A stretch of DNA of 60,845 bases from Planctomycetia bacterium (lineage in GTDB: Bacteria; Planctomycetota; Planctomycetia; Pirellulales; Thermoguttaceae). How positions within the stretch are numbered: position 1 is the stretch's first letter; every line of letters begins with the position of its first letter. Of this stretch, positions 16,367-25,117 are shown in pieces. Both the position numbers and the translations under genes were made by a program. The stretch is taken from the NCBI GenBank assembly GCA_030535245.1, contig JAUNBJ010000008.1, positions 1-60,845 of the forward strand, in the 5' to 3' direction. The notes beneath the pieces are model-generated. The model did not search any database, had not been told where the DNA came from, and saw nothing but the letters and a program-made list of their open reading frames with translations.

Positions 16367-16998
16367 TTCCGCACGCTCCGATTCTGGCTGCGACGGTAAC
16401 GCTTCAGCGGCGTGAAAATATGTTGGACGGCAAACGTCACCTCCGCCATGAGCTGATCCACCCGATTACGAAAAAACGCGAACATCCCCAACGACGGAAT
16501 CGCTACGATCAGCCCCTCCACCGTCGTGACCAACGCCTGGTAAATCCCGCGTGCCAGCTCCGGCCCCTGCGCCGACCCCTGCGTCGCGGCAATCTGCTGG
16601 AACGCCGCGATCATCCCCAGCACCGTCCCCAAAAGCCCCAACATCGGCGCAATGTTCCCAATCACCGAGAGGATCTCCACCTTGCGGTACAGCTTGGCCG
16701 ACTGCTCGCCCACTGCGTCCTCCAACGCTTTTTCCACGTCGCTCCAGTCGCCGTCGCTTTCCATCAAACCCTGGCTGACCACGAAAGTCAACGGGCAGGG
16801 ATTCGCACGGCAAAGTGTGTCTGCCGCCTGAAGCTGCCCCTGCGAAAGCAATTCCCGCAGCTTTTGGGCCGTTTCGGGAGGTACGATCCGATTTTTCCGC
16901 AGAGAACGGCTATTTTCCACTGCCAACGCCACCGCCGCGATAGACAGCAGGCCGATGATCAGTCCGACCACTCCGCCGGACGCGATAATCTCATACAT
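16363..16998 (-). CDS. MotA/TolQ/ExbB proton channel protein
   Basis: 211 aa with three membrane segments: residues about 5-25 (ASGGVVGLIIGLLSIAAVALA), and a pair after the cytoplasmic loop (NIAPMLGLLGTVLGMIAAF and TTVEGLIVAIPSLGMFAFF), which is the ExbB pattern. GAAGGAGC precedes the ATG at 16998; a longer frame to 17070 is not used. First gene of the exbB-exbD-exbD-TPR operon. Together they form a proton-driven motor in the inner membrane. Confidence 0.92.
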   Translation of the reverse strand: MYEIIASGGVVGLIIGLLSIAAVALAVENSRSLRKNRIVPPETAQKLRELLSQGQLQAADTLCRANPCPLTFVVSQGLMESDGDWSDVEKALEDAVGEQSAKLYRKVEILSVIGNIAPMLGLLGTVLGMIAAFQQIAATQGSAQGPELARGIYQALVTTVEGLIVAIPSLGMFAFFRNRVDQLMAEVTFAVQHIFTPLKRYRRSQNRSVRK

Positions 16999-17054
16999 GT
17001 TCCGCTCCTTCTTTAATGCGACTATAGCGGAATCCGAAGAAAAAGTCAAGATTA

Positions 17055-17131
17055 ATGGTTCATGGTTCATTAGGGGGCCGTGACGGATGGACCTTATTAT
17101 ATTATAATCTACAATCTATAATCTATAATCC
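17055..17131. repeat. Heptad repeats upstream of the sigma factor gene
   Basis: ATGGTTC occurs twice in tandem (17055-17068), and four ATAATCT-type heptads follow at 17104-17131 (ATAATCT, ACAATCT, ATAATCT, ATAATCC). They lie in the 252-bp gap between the divergent exbB and sigma factor genes. No convincing promoter was seen there. Confidence 0.7.
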
Positions 17132-17250
17132 AGCCCCACTTGCCAAATGACAAAAAAGATTTATGATAGGGATATAGAGAGAATAGAGACATAGAATAAA
17201 AGCGAAAAGGTAAATTTCCGTTCACCCACCCGCAGCCGCAGGACTCCACA

Positions 17251-17886
17251 TTGGGCACCTCAAGAAAAATCCGCTACAATCTGGACACGACGCATAGCGA
17301 CGAGGAGTTGTTCGAGCTGTTCCGCAGTACGAAAAACACGGCGTGGCTGGAACAGTTGGTCTATCGGTACGAACACGACTTGTACAACTATCTTCGTCGT
17401 TTTCTGGGGGATTCGCAGTATGCGGAGGATGTTTTCCAGGCGACGTTTTTGCAGATTTTTCTGAAGGCCGACCAATTCGACACGAGTCGGAAATTCCGTC
17501 CGTGGCTTTATATGGTGGCGACGAATCAGGCGATCGACATGCAGCGGCGGAACAAGCGGTTTCGTCATGCCAGCCTCCAGAAGAACGTGACGCCGTGCGA
17601 CGAGTTCGAGGGGGTTTCGCTGCTCGACATGCTTCCGGGGGAAGCGCCGACGCCGGAGGAGCGGGCGATGGCTCAGGAGCGGGCCAACAGGATGCACGAA
17701 TTTATCGACACGCTTCCGCATTCGCTGCGGGACGTGGTTATGTTAATTTATTACGAGGGGGTCAAGTATCGGGAGGCGGCCGAGGTTTTGGGGGTTCCGG
17801 TGGGGACGGTCAAGAGTCGGCTGCACAACGCGATGAAGCGGATCGGGGCATGGTTGCGGGCGACCGACAACGAGGACAGTTCCTGA
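17251..17886 (+). CDS. ECF-type RNA polymerase sigma factor
   Basis: 211 aa with sigma region 2 (LVYRYEHDLYNYLRRFLGDSQYAEDVFQATFLQIF) and region 4 helix-turn-helix (YREAAEVLGVPVGTVKSRLHNAMKRI). The only usable start is TTG at 17251: the nearest upstream in-frame stop is at 17197, no ATG or GTG lies between, and the next ATG is inside region 2. GCAGGA stands about eight bases before the TTG. The next gene, 120 bp downstream, codes for a membrane protein with anti-sigma-like features, so the two probably form a signal-responsive pair. Confidence 0.9.
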   Translation: MGTSRKIRYNLDTTHSDEELFELFRSTKNTAWLEQLVYRYEHDLYNYLRRFLGDSQYAEDVFQATFLQIFLKADQFDTSRKFRPWLYMVATNQAIDMQRRNKRFRHASLQKNVTPCDEFEGVSLLDMLPGEAPTPEERAMAQERANRMHEFIDTLPHSLRDVVMLIYYEGVKYREAAEVLGVPVGTVKSRLHNAMKRIGAWLRATDNEDSS

Positions 17887-18006
17887 TGGTTTTTCCCTGA
17901 AATTTCATTTTTTGAGGAAAACAAAACCGGCAGTTATCGCGTAACACTATCAAAGCCCGGAGAATAAACGGGGGTTTTATTCGGCCCGGATGGGGATTAT
18001 TAACAA

Positions 18007-19149
18007 ATGAACGTTTATGATGAAGATATTCTGATTGGTTATATTTGTGGCGCTCTGGAAGATGACGAGGCGGCGGCAACGGCGCAGCGGCTTCGGAACG
18101 ACGCGGAATGGAATCGTCAGTACAAACGCCTGCTTTCCACGTTTCGTCCTGCGTTGGCGGTACGGGAGCAGCAGGCACGAGATATGGTTCCGCCGGTGGG
18201 TTTGGCGGAGCGTACCATTGCATTTCTTCGTCAAAACGCTCCGGTTCCTTCGCGGATCCTGGTGTTGCCGGATGGTCGGGAGGAGTTTGCGGGGAACGAT
18301 TCGTTTTCTTCTGCTGCGGTGGAGGATATTTCCACCCAGGACACCATCGTCAATGCACTTCAGGAAACGCAAGCCATTCGGAGTGGGGAAGTTGTCTCGC
18401 GTCCTGCCCCTTCGGAGAGGGACGGCGTTCCTGAGGTGGTGGTGGAACATGCGGCGGCAAAGGATGCTTTTTGTTGGCGTTGGGTGGATGCGGTGGTCGC
18501 GGCGTCGCTTTTGGGGGTGGTTTGTCTGGCGTTGTTTGAGGCGGTTCTTTTTGCCCGGCACGAATCGCGTGTTGCTGTTTGTCAGAACAACATGCGGGAA
18601 ATTGGCAGAGCGTTGCAGCAGTATGCGAATTTGCACAACGGGGATTTGCCTTCCGTACGGAGTGCCACGCGGTCGGAGTGTCGGGTCGCCGGGATTTACG
18701 GGCCGATCCTGATGGAATTGAAAGCGATTTTACCGCAGCATCTTTGTTGTCCGGACGTGACGCGGGCGACTCATGATAAAATTCCTGCGTTTTCCGAGCT
18801 TTTCGACATGGACGCGGCGGCGTTGCGGTTGCAGCGTTCCCGGTGGGGTGGGGATTATGCGTTCAATGTGGGGCATAAAAAAGAGGGGGTGTTCTACGCA
18901 CCTTCGCTGGCCAATCGTGAGGTTCACCCGCTTTTGGCGGACGCACCTTCCGGGGACGCGTCGTCGCTGGCAACGCCCGCGCATGGGGACAACGGGTACA
19001 ATGTTCTTTACAGTGACGGACACCTTCGTTTTCAGAAAGAGATGGAGTATTTTGGCGACAATATTTTTCTGAACGCCAACCATCAGTTTGCCATTGGCGA
19101 GACGGACGACGACATCGTACTTGGCTCCAGCACCATGGAAATTGATTAA
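18007..19149 (+). CDS. Membrane protein: anti-sigma-like N-terminus with pseudopilin-like outer domain
   Basis: The N-terminus (DEDILIGYICGALEDDEAAATAQRL) resembles cytoplasmic anti-sigma/zinc-less regulator domains; residues 1-155 should be cytoplasmic. One membrane helix lies at about 158-182. The outer part begins CQNNMREIGRALQQYANLHNGDLP, which is the pattern seen after the pilin helix in DUF1559/H-X9-DG proteins, and ends with a His, ten residues, Asp-Gly version of their C-terminal motif (GYNVLYSDGHLRF). It follows the ECF sigma factor gene, so a role as its regulator is likely. The combination of the two parts is unusual. Confidence 0.6.
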   Translation: MNVYDEDILIGYICGALEDDEAAATAQRLRNDAEWNRQYKRLLSTFRPALAVREQQARDMVPPVGLAERTIAFLRQNAPVPSRILVLPDGREEFAGNDSFSSAAVEDISTQDTIVNALQETQAIRSGEVVSRPAPSERDGVPEVVVEHAAAKDAFCWRWVDAVVAASLLGVVCLALFEAVLFARHESRVAVCQNNMREIGRALQQYANLHNGDLPSVRSATRSECRVAGIYGPILMELKAILPQHLCCPDVTRATHDKIPAFSELFDMDAAALRLQRSRWGGDYAFNVGHKKEGVFYAPSLANREVHPLLADAPSGDASSLATPAHGDNGYNVLYSDGHLRFQKEMEYFGDNIFLNANHQFAIGETDDDIVLGSSTMEID

Positions 19150-19222
19150 AACAACCTCAAAATCTCAAAAACCTCAAACCCCCAACCCCGATCCACCCAA
19201 CCCCAACCTCAACCCAACCCCA

Positions 19223-19243
19223 ATTATCAATTATCAATTATCA
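19223..19243. repeat. Three ATTATCA heptads
   Basis: Exact tandem triplet in the 195-bp gap between two plus-strand genes, preceded by a C/A-rich low-complexity stretch with CCAACCC words (19155-19222). Confidence 0.8.
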
Positions 19244-19344
19244 ATTAATGAAGGGGGTTCTTCTTTTCCCACAGGGCTTGTTTTCTGAGTGGGGGCGTGG
19301 TAGAATAGGTCTGTTCATACGTTCTTTGTGGAGGAGGAAAATTC

Positions 19345-21684
19345 ATGAAGTCACATCTGTTTTGGGGATTGCTGTTGCTGGGGGTTCTTTTGGGGAACGT
19401 GGCATGGGCGGAGATTCCCAAAGAATGGGGAACGTTGACGCTGGTACAGGAGATTGATTGTGTGAAGCAACTTCCGGATGCGGAATTTCCAGAACCGGGA
19501 GTGTCGGAGCTGCAATCGTGCGGGGGGGGGACCTGTCGCGTGCTCAGGCCGTCCGACGAGACCCCGAAGTACATGGCCTGGGAGGTGGGGAAAGGTTGCG
19601 ATCTGGAGCCTGGGGGGGCTTATGTTCTGACCGTGGAATATCCAGAGGATGTTTCGCGATCGATGTTCCTGCATAATGGGGGGAATGAGACGATCAACGG
19701 CCTGGCGACGGGCACCACGACGGGCGACGTGCTGATGGGGCGTTATGTGAATCACAATCCGGAGTCGCTGCATTTTCCGTTGTCGGGGAAGATGGAGACG
19801 TGGAACGGGCTATTTTGGCTGCACGATCGGTTTTCGGAAATTTCCCGACCGCGTGGCAACGGCGAGCGTCCTCGGCTGCCGAAGGATGGTTTTTGGGTGC
19901 TTATCAGCCAGTCTTATGGATACCTGGATCCCACTTCGGCGGGGGCGGCGGTGGGAAAAATTCGGCTGTACCGGGTAAACGACGAAGCGAAACTGGAAGC
20001 GAAGATTCCGTATCCGCCCGACGATTTGCCGCGGCGGTATCTGTTCCAGCGTCCGGAGATGGCCGACGGGGTGGTGCTTTTGGGGAATGCGCCGAAAGAG
20101 CGTGAGCCACAAATGCGGGGCGTCGAGAATCCGGTGGACTGGTACGCGTACAAGATACGCTGGCAGCGGGCGATGGGGATGAACGTTTTCTGCAAGGATT
20201 TGTTGGAATTTGGCCACAATCAGGGGTGGAACGCGGAAAAGTACGGGGGCAACGACTGGGTCTATGAGCCGTTCTATAAAAATCAGTGGGATGAAATCGT
20301 GGCGTTGTGTGCCTCGCAGAAAATGCCGATCCTCCCCTATTACGAATACTACGGTTCGATTGGTGGGAAGAAGGCGTTGGGGCCGCAGAAACGGGCGGTG
20401 CGGATGTCCGGAGAGAAAAAATATACCCACATCTGGTGGTGCGAGCGGGCCAACGTCGATCTGTCCGATCCCGACACGTTGGCCGATTTCGAGAAAATTC
20501 TGGACTGCACGATCCTGAAATACAAGGACGGGGTAAAAACGGCCGACGGTCGCGTTGTACGTCCGGAATTTTTGGGGGCGTGGATACGGAACCGTCCGAC
20601 CAGCAACCCGGTTAGTTTCAACGACCGGAATTTGAAGGATTTTGCGACTCAGGCCAACGGCGGAAAAATTCCGACCCGCAAGGAACTGAAAGCCGACCGG
20701 GAGCTGCGGGAGAAATATTACCGCTGGTGGTTTGGCAAACGGCGGGACTACGTGGAGGCGGTAGCGGCGTTTTTGCGGAAAACCGTGAACCCGAACGCGT
20801 TTGTGCTTTACACGACGGACACGTACGAACCGGGCCTGCCGATTCCGGCGCTGCTGGCGGGCGAAGGGAAAAAGGACGCGTGGAAGTACAAAACCGCCGT
20901 GGTCAACGACGCTCCGGAATTTTGGGAAAAGCAACTGGCGCAGGAGCGTTACGAAAAGCGATTCACCAAACAGATTCCGCTTTCCGAAGTGATGGAAAAG
21001 CACCTGTATCCGAAAGCACTGCAAAGCTGGCAGCTGGATTGGGGTGGACATGAGGTGGGGCATTCCGCACCGCCGCCCGACCCCGACGCCTGGCGGGACT
21101 CGCCGGACGCGATGTTCACATATACGATCCACCGGTTTTATTCTGCCGACGAGCAGATGGACGCGTTCCGTACCGGGGCGGGGCTGGCATGTATTCGGCA
21201 TTTTCCGCTGAACGAGCATGAGCTGAACATCGACCGCGACGGCAAACCGTTGGAGCCGACCGGCTACTTCATTGCCGACGTGGAACGGGCCGGGGCGTTT
21301 TGCGTTTTGCCCGAAGTCTGCGCGGTGGCCAAGGGGGATCCGACCCGGTTGGGCTACCTTACGGGCAACACGTTTCAACGGGGATTTCCGGACGTGGTGC
21401 GGGCGTTCAACCAGGCGTATCTGGCCCTGCCTGCCCTGTCGAGTGAACTGATTCAGAAAGAAAAATATGGTCACGAGTGGATTCGCCGGATTGATGCCGG
21501 CCGAGGGCGTGTCTGGTACGCCGTCTGCAATCTGGCGTTCACGTCCGCGACCGTCCGTATCGATGATTTACCCCAAGGGACGCTCGTCCATTGCGTGACG
21601 GGCCAACGGTATCGCGTTTCCAACGGTTCTGTGAACATTCCGTGCGCCCCGATGTCCCTTCAATCCTTTCAGCTTAAAAAATAG
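19345..21684 (+). CDS. Secreted protein, TIM-barrel glycosidase-like, family unknown
   Basis: 779 aa with a signal peptide (MKSHLFWGLLLLGVLLGNVAWA). An N-terminal beta-rich domain (about 25-230) precedes a segment with repeated aromatic/acidic strands (MGMNVFCKDLLEFGHNQ, ILPYYEYYGSIG, AFVLYTTDTYEP) that looks like a (beta/alpha)8 barrel; the end is a small beta domain (RVWYAVCNLAFTSATV) typical of carbohydrate-active enzymes. No CAZy family was recognised, and the catalytic acids cannot be named. GGAGGAGG lies before the ATG. The gene is three bases from the NRAMP-like gene, so it is the head of an operon with a transporter and an esterase-like protein. Confidence 0.5.
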   Translation: MKSHLFWGLLLLGVLLGNVAWAEIPKEWGTLTLVQEIDCVKQLPDAEFPEPGVSELQSCGGGTCRVLRPSDETPKYMAWEVGKGCDLEPGGAYVLTVEYPEDVSRSMFLHNGGNETINGLATGTTTGDVLMGRYVNHNPESLHFPLSGKMETWNGLFWLHDRFSEISRPRGNGERPRLPKDGFWVLISQSYGYLDPTSAGAAVGKIRLYRVNDEAKLEAKIPYPPDDLPRRYLFQRPEMADGVVLLGNAPKEREPQMRGVENPVDWYAYKIRWQRAMGMNVFCKDLLEFGHNQGWNAEKYGGNDWVYEPFYKNQWDEIVALCASQKMPILPYYEYYGSIGGKKALGPQKRAVRMSGEKKYTHIWWCERANVDLSDPDTLADFEKILDCTILKYKDGVKTADGRVVRPEFLGAWIRNRPTSNPVSFNDRNLKDFATQANGGKIPTRKELKADRELREKYYRWWFGKRRDYVEAVAAFLRKTVNPNAFVLYTTDTYEPGLPIPALLAGEGKKDAWKYKTAVVNDAPEFWEKQLAQERYEKRFTKQIPLSEVMEKHLYPKALQSWQLDWGGHEVGHSAPPPDPDAWRDSPDAMFTYTIHRFYSADEQMDAFRTGAGLACIRHFPLNEHELNIDRDGKPLEPTGYFIADVERAGAFCVLPEVCAVAKGDPTRLGYLTGNTFQRGFPDVVRAFNQAYLALPALSSELIQKEKYGHEWIRRIDAGRGRVWYAVCNLAFTSATVRIDDLPQGTLVHCVTGQRYRVSNGSVNIPCAPMSLQSFQLKK

Positions 21685-21687
21685 ATC

Positions 21688-22947
21688 ATGAAAAAAATCC
21701 TGCAAAAACTTTTACATCTTTTCCTGCTTATTGGGCCGGGGCTGTTCTGCGTCGGCTACACCATCGGCACCGGAAGCGTCACCACGATGATCAAGACCGG
21801 TTCGGAGCATGGCATGACGCTGCTCTGGGTCGTTGCGTTGAGCTGTGTTTTCTGCGGCTTTCTGATGGAGGCGTACGGGCGATTTTCGCTGGTCACGGGG
21901 AAATCGTCGATCATGGCGTTCAAGGAACAGTTCGGCAAGCCGGTTGCGCTACTGGCCCTGGGGATGGTGGTGCTGGGGCAGTGGTTTTGCCTGTCGGGGC
22001 TGGTGGGGCTGTCGTCGCAGGCGGTGTACGAGTTGCTCCACCTCTACATTCCGGGGGTTGAAACGCTCGGCGTGCAGCGATTCGTCATTGGCGTGGCCCT
22101 CTGCATGATGGTGGCGGTTTACGCCATTCTCTGGTTCGGTAATTATTCGCGACTGGAAACGATCCTGTCGTTGCTGGTCACGATTTTGGGACTTTCGTTC
22201 ATCGTTTCCATTTTTCTGGTTCCGCCGCGAAGTGCCCAGGTTTACGAAGGACTTTTCCCGACCATCCCCGCCGGGGCGTCGCTTTTGGTGGCGTCGCTTG
22301 TCGGAACCACACTGGCGGCCCCGACGTTTGTCGTCCGTCCGCTTTTGCTGCGGGGGAAGGGGTGGACGAAAAAAGACCTCCGGTTGCAAACCCGCGACGT
22401 CTGTTTCTCGGCACTGATCATGTTCATCGTCAGCGGTTCCATCATGTGCTGCGCTACCGGGGCGATCTACAACCACAACGGCCAGCCGATTCAAAACGTC
22501 ATGGATATGGTGCAAACGCTCCGTCCGCTGGCGGGTGAGGGGGCGGTGGTGCTGTTCCTGGTTGGGCTGATCTGTGCCGGCATGTCGTCGATTTTCCCGA
22601 TCATCATGGTGGCACCGCTTTTGATTGGCGACTACCAGAACGGTGAGCTGCAAATCCGCACCCCGCTGTTCCGGATTCTGGCCGCATTCGTCTGCTGCAT
22701 CGGGCTGACGGTGCCGATTTTGGGGGCCAATCCGGTGTTCGCACAAATCCTCACGCAGATCGGGCAGGTGTTTGTCCTGCCGCTGGTGATCGGGCTGATG
22801 ATGATTTTGATCAACAAAAAATCGCTGATGAAAGAACATGCCGCCGGGCCGGTGCTCAATCTGGGGATGGCGGCGGCGTTTGTCTTTTCGCTTATTATGT
22901 CGTATCAGGGCGTTTTGGCCTTTATTTCCACATTTTCCAAACCTTAA
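21688..22947 (+). CDS. NRAMP-family transporter lacking the canonical metal ligands
   Basis: 419 aa with about 11 membrane helices and clear overall NRAMP similarity: GPGLFCVGYTIGTGS at helix 1, then TLLWVVALSCVFCGFLMEAYGRFSLVTG as in Mn/Fe transporters. The helix-1 motif DPGN, whose Asp and Asn bind metal, is replaced by a Thr/Gly/Ser stretch, and the helix-6 MPH motif with the metal-binding Met is replaced by AAP. So this protein is unlikely to carry Mn2+ or Fe2+ in the known way. The operon context (secreted glycosidase-like protein and SGNH hydrolase) suggests an organic substrate, but this is inference. The start is three bases after the previous stop. Confidence 0.8.
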   Translation: MKKILQKLLHLFLLIGPGLFCVGYTIGTGSVTTMIKTGSEHGMTLLWVVALSCVFCGFLMEAYGRFSLVTGKSSIMAFKEQFGKPVALLALGMVVLGQWFCLSGLVGLSSQAVYELLHLYIPGVETLGVQRFVIGVALCMMVAVYAILWFGNYSRLETILSLLVTILGLSFIVSIFLVPPRSAQVYEGLFPTIPAGASLLVASLVGTTLAAPTFVVRPLLLRGKGWTKKDLRLQTRDVCFSALIMFIVSGSIMCCATGAIYNHNGQPIQNVMDMVQTLRPLAGEGAVVLFLVGLICAGMSSIFPIIMVAPLLIGDYQNGELQIRTPLFRILAAFVCCIGLTVPILGANPVFAQILTQIGQVFVLPLVIGLMMILINKKSLMKEHAAGPVLNLGMAAAFVFSLIMSYQGVLAFISTFSKP

Positions 22948-22962
22948 TTCAGGAGAAAACTC

Positions 22963-24312
22963 ATGCGAATGATTTCCCGCCGTGCCGCAATGTTTGCGGT
23001 ACTTGTGATGTTCAGTGTCTCCGTGATGGCACAGAGCGTCGCCACCACCCCCACCGATCGGAAAGACGACTGGTGGCAGAAACGCCACAAAGCCAAACTC
23101 GAACAGGCCGCCCAGGGAGGAATCGATATCGTGTTCCTCGGCGACAGCATTACCCATGGTTGGGAAGGTGGCGGCAAAGAGATTTTCCAACGCTATTACG
23201 GCGACCGTAACGTCCTGAATATCGGTTTCAGCGGCGACCGGACGGAACATGTTCTCTGGCGTATCGAGAATGGCGCGTTGGACAACATCCAGCCCAAGCT
23301 GCTCGTGCTGATGATCGGCACCAACAACATCGGACACAACTCCAGCACGCCTGCCGAAACGGTGGAGGGAATCCAGCTGATCCTGAAAAAAATCGGCGAG
23401 AAGCTGCCGAACACGAAGGTTCTGCTGCTGCCGGTGTTCCCGCGCGGGGCCAACAACGAAGATACGCTTCGCAAACGGACGGTCGAAATCAACCAGGGAC
23501 TTCCCGCCCTGGCCGACAATCAGCGGGTGATTTTCTTCGATTTCAACCAGCTTTTCCTCACCGACGATGGAACGCTGCCGCGTGAAATCATGCCCGATCT
23601 GCTCCACCCTAATGCGAAAGGGTACACGATTTGGGCCGAAGCAATGGAGCCGTTCCTCCGGAAATTCGTCTATCCGGAAACGACCGAACCGGTCGGCAAG
23701 TTGGACTCCGCATGGTGGAAGAACCGTCACGAACAACAATGCAAGCAGGCCGACGCGGGCGAGGCGGAAATCATCTTCATCGGTGATAGCATCACGCACG
23801 GTTGGGAAGGCAACGGAAAGGAGGTCTGGGCCGCGAATTACAACCTGTTCAAAGCACTGAATCTCGGCATTGGGGGCGACCGGACGCAACACGTCATCTG
23901 GCGTCTGCAAAATGGGGGACTCGGCAAATGCCAGCCCAAAGTGGCCGTCCTGATGATCGGCACCAACAACCTCGGCAGCAACTCAGTGCAGGAAATCGTG
24001 GAGGGGAACAAGTACATCGTTCGGATGCTGCGGGAAAAATTGCCCGGCACGAAAATCGTGGTGCTCTCCATCTTTCCACGCGGCGACAACAACGAATCGC
24101 CCCAACGTAAAAAGGTGGCGGAAATCAACGCCAAACTCCAGAAACTGGCCGACGGCGAGAACGTGTTTTACTTCACGTTCAACGACAAACTGCTCGCCCC
24201 TAATGGCGACATGGATCCCGCGAAAATGCCGGATAAAGTCCACCTCTCCCCCGCCGGATACACCCTCTGGGCGGAGAACCTGGCCCCTCTGCTGAAACAG
24301 TTGGGGCTGTAA
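22963..24312 (+). CDS. Secreted tandem SGNH/GDSL hydrolase
   Basis: 449 aa: signal peptide (ending SVSVMAQS), then two SGNH-fold domains of about 200 residues. Each has the nucleophile block GDSITHGWEG, the Gly-containing block (GFSGDRTEHV; GIGGDRTQHV), the GTNN block and the catalytic Asp-His at the end (DLLHPN; DKVHLS). Both copies look catalytically complete. Best match by type is the PAF-acetylhydrolase-like/sialate or xylan acetylesterase group, so it probably removes acetyl groups from glycans. Last gene of the operon beginning at 19345. The two halves are alike, which points to an internal gene duplication. Confidence 0.85.
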   Translation: MRMISRRAAMFAVLVMFSVSVMAQSVATTPTDRKDDWWQKRHKAKLEQAAQGGIDIVFLGDSITHGWEGGGKEIFQRYYGDRNVLNIGFSGDRTEHVLWRIENGALDNIQPKLLVLMIGTNNIGHNSSTPAETVEGIQLILKKIGEKLPNTKVLLLPVFPRGANNEDTLRKRTVEINQGLPALADNQRVIFFDFNQLFLTDDGTLPREIMPDLLHPNAKGYTIWAEAMEPFLRKFVYPETTEPVGKLDSAWWKNRHEQQCKQADAGEAEIIFIGDSITHGWEGNGKEVWAANYNLFKALNLGIGGDRTQHVIWRLQNGGLGKCQPKVAVLMIGTNNLGSNSVQEIVEGNKYIVRMLREKLPGTKIVVLSIFPRGDNNESPQRKKVAEINAKLQKLADGENVFYFTFNDKLLAPNGDMDPAKMPDKVHLSPAGYTLWAENLAPLLKQLGL

Positions 24313-24333
24313 TTTTCACATCATCCATTTTTC

Positions 24334-24373
24334 AGGCTGCTTCCGAAGGCGTGGTGATTTTCGGGAGCAGCCT
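24334..24373 (+). terminator. Hairpin after the SGNH hydrolase gene
   Basis: AGGCTGCTTCCGAA (24334-24347) pairs with TTCGGGAGCAGCCT (24360-24373) with one mismatch, followed by a weak T-rich stretch (TCCTTCTTT). It ends the 19345-24312 operon or starts the leader of the next gene. Confidence 0.45.
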
Positions 24374-24395
24374 TCCTTCTTTGGGAAAGGTTATC

Positions 24396-25004
24396 ATGAA
24401 CGTATTACTTCTCAACGGCAGCCCTCACGAACAGGGTTGCGTTTTCACAGCACTTTCCGAAGTGGCGTCCGCCCTGAAAAAGAACGGCATCGACACGGAA
24501 ATTTTCTGGCTGGGCAACGGGGCCGTTCGCGGCTGCATCGCCTGCGGACATTGCAAAAACGGAACCGGCTGCGCGTTTGCCGACGACACCTACTCCGCCT
24601 TTGTAGAAAAATTGAAATCGTGCGACGGACTTGTGGTAGGGTCTCCCGTTTACTACGCCGGGCCTGCCGGGAGCCTCTGCGCGTTTCTGGATCGGGTTTT
24701 CTACTCCGCCGGAAAGTACCTCAAAAACAAACCCGCCGCATGCGTCGTTAACTGCCGACGTGGCGGAGCCAGCGCGACGTTCGATCGGTTGAACAAGTAT
24801 TTCACGATCAACCGTATGCCGGTCGTTTCGTCCAACTACTGGAACTCCACGCACGGCTTCACCCCCGAACAGGTGCGACAAGACGCAGAAGGACTGCAAA
24901 CCATGCGGACGCTGGGCGATAATCTGGCCTTCCTCCTAAAAGCCATGAACGGAAACGAAATCCCGCAGGAAGAAGCGAAAATCATGACCAACTTTATAAG
25001 ATAA
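24396..25004 (+). CDS. NADPH-dependent FMN reductase / flavodoxin-like protein
   Basis: 202 aa of the flavodoxin fold: MNVLLLNGSPHEQG is the phosphate-binding loop for FMN, and GLVVGSPVYYAGPAGSLCAFLDR is the second FMN loop. A Cys-rich piece (RGCIACGHCKNGTGC) is the family signature of the iron-sulfur flavoprotein-like reductases. GAAAGG lies before the ATG at 24396; the reading frame extends back to 24351 without a ribosome site. Probably a quinone or nitro-compound reductase; natural substrate unknown. Single gene. Confidence 0.85.
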   Translation: MNVLLLNGSPHEQGCVFTALSEVASALKKNGIDTEIFWLGNGAVRGCIACGHCKNGTGCAFADDTYSAFVEKLKSCDGLVVGSPVYYAGPAGSLCAFLDRVFYSAGKYLKNKPAACVVNCRRGGASATFDRLNKYFTINRMPVVSSNYWNSTHGFTPEQVRQDAEGLQTMRTLGDNLAFLLKAMNGNEIPQEEAKIMTNFIR

Positions 25005-25005
25005 T

Positions 25006-25117
25006 TGATAATTAATGGTTAATGGTTTCCATCCTTTTTTGTAGGAATTGGTAACATGCTTACCATCCAGAAAACGGCCTGAATAAAAGCCATTAACCAT
25101 TAATCAATTATCAATTA
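25006..25117. repeat. Inverted heptad-repeat element
   Basis: The left arm TGATAATTAATGGTTAATGG (25006-25025) faces CCATTAACCATTAAT plus two ATCAATT units (about 25090-25117), with about 63 bp between. The arms are complementary over about 20 bp apart from a small insertion. The stop codon of the hpnH-like gene (25115-25117) lies at the edge of the right arm. An inner hairpin GGTAA/TTACC is at about 25049-25063. Confidence 0.7.

Noticed and set aside
21949..23910. Long minus-strand open frame (653 codons)
   Set aside because: Antisense to the NRAMP-like and SGNH genes, which have clear protein motifs; codon pattern is that of a shadow frame.
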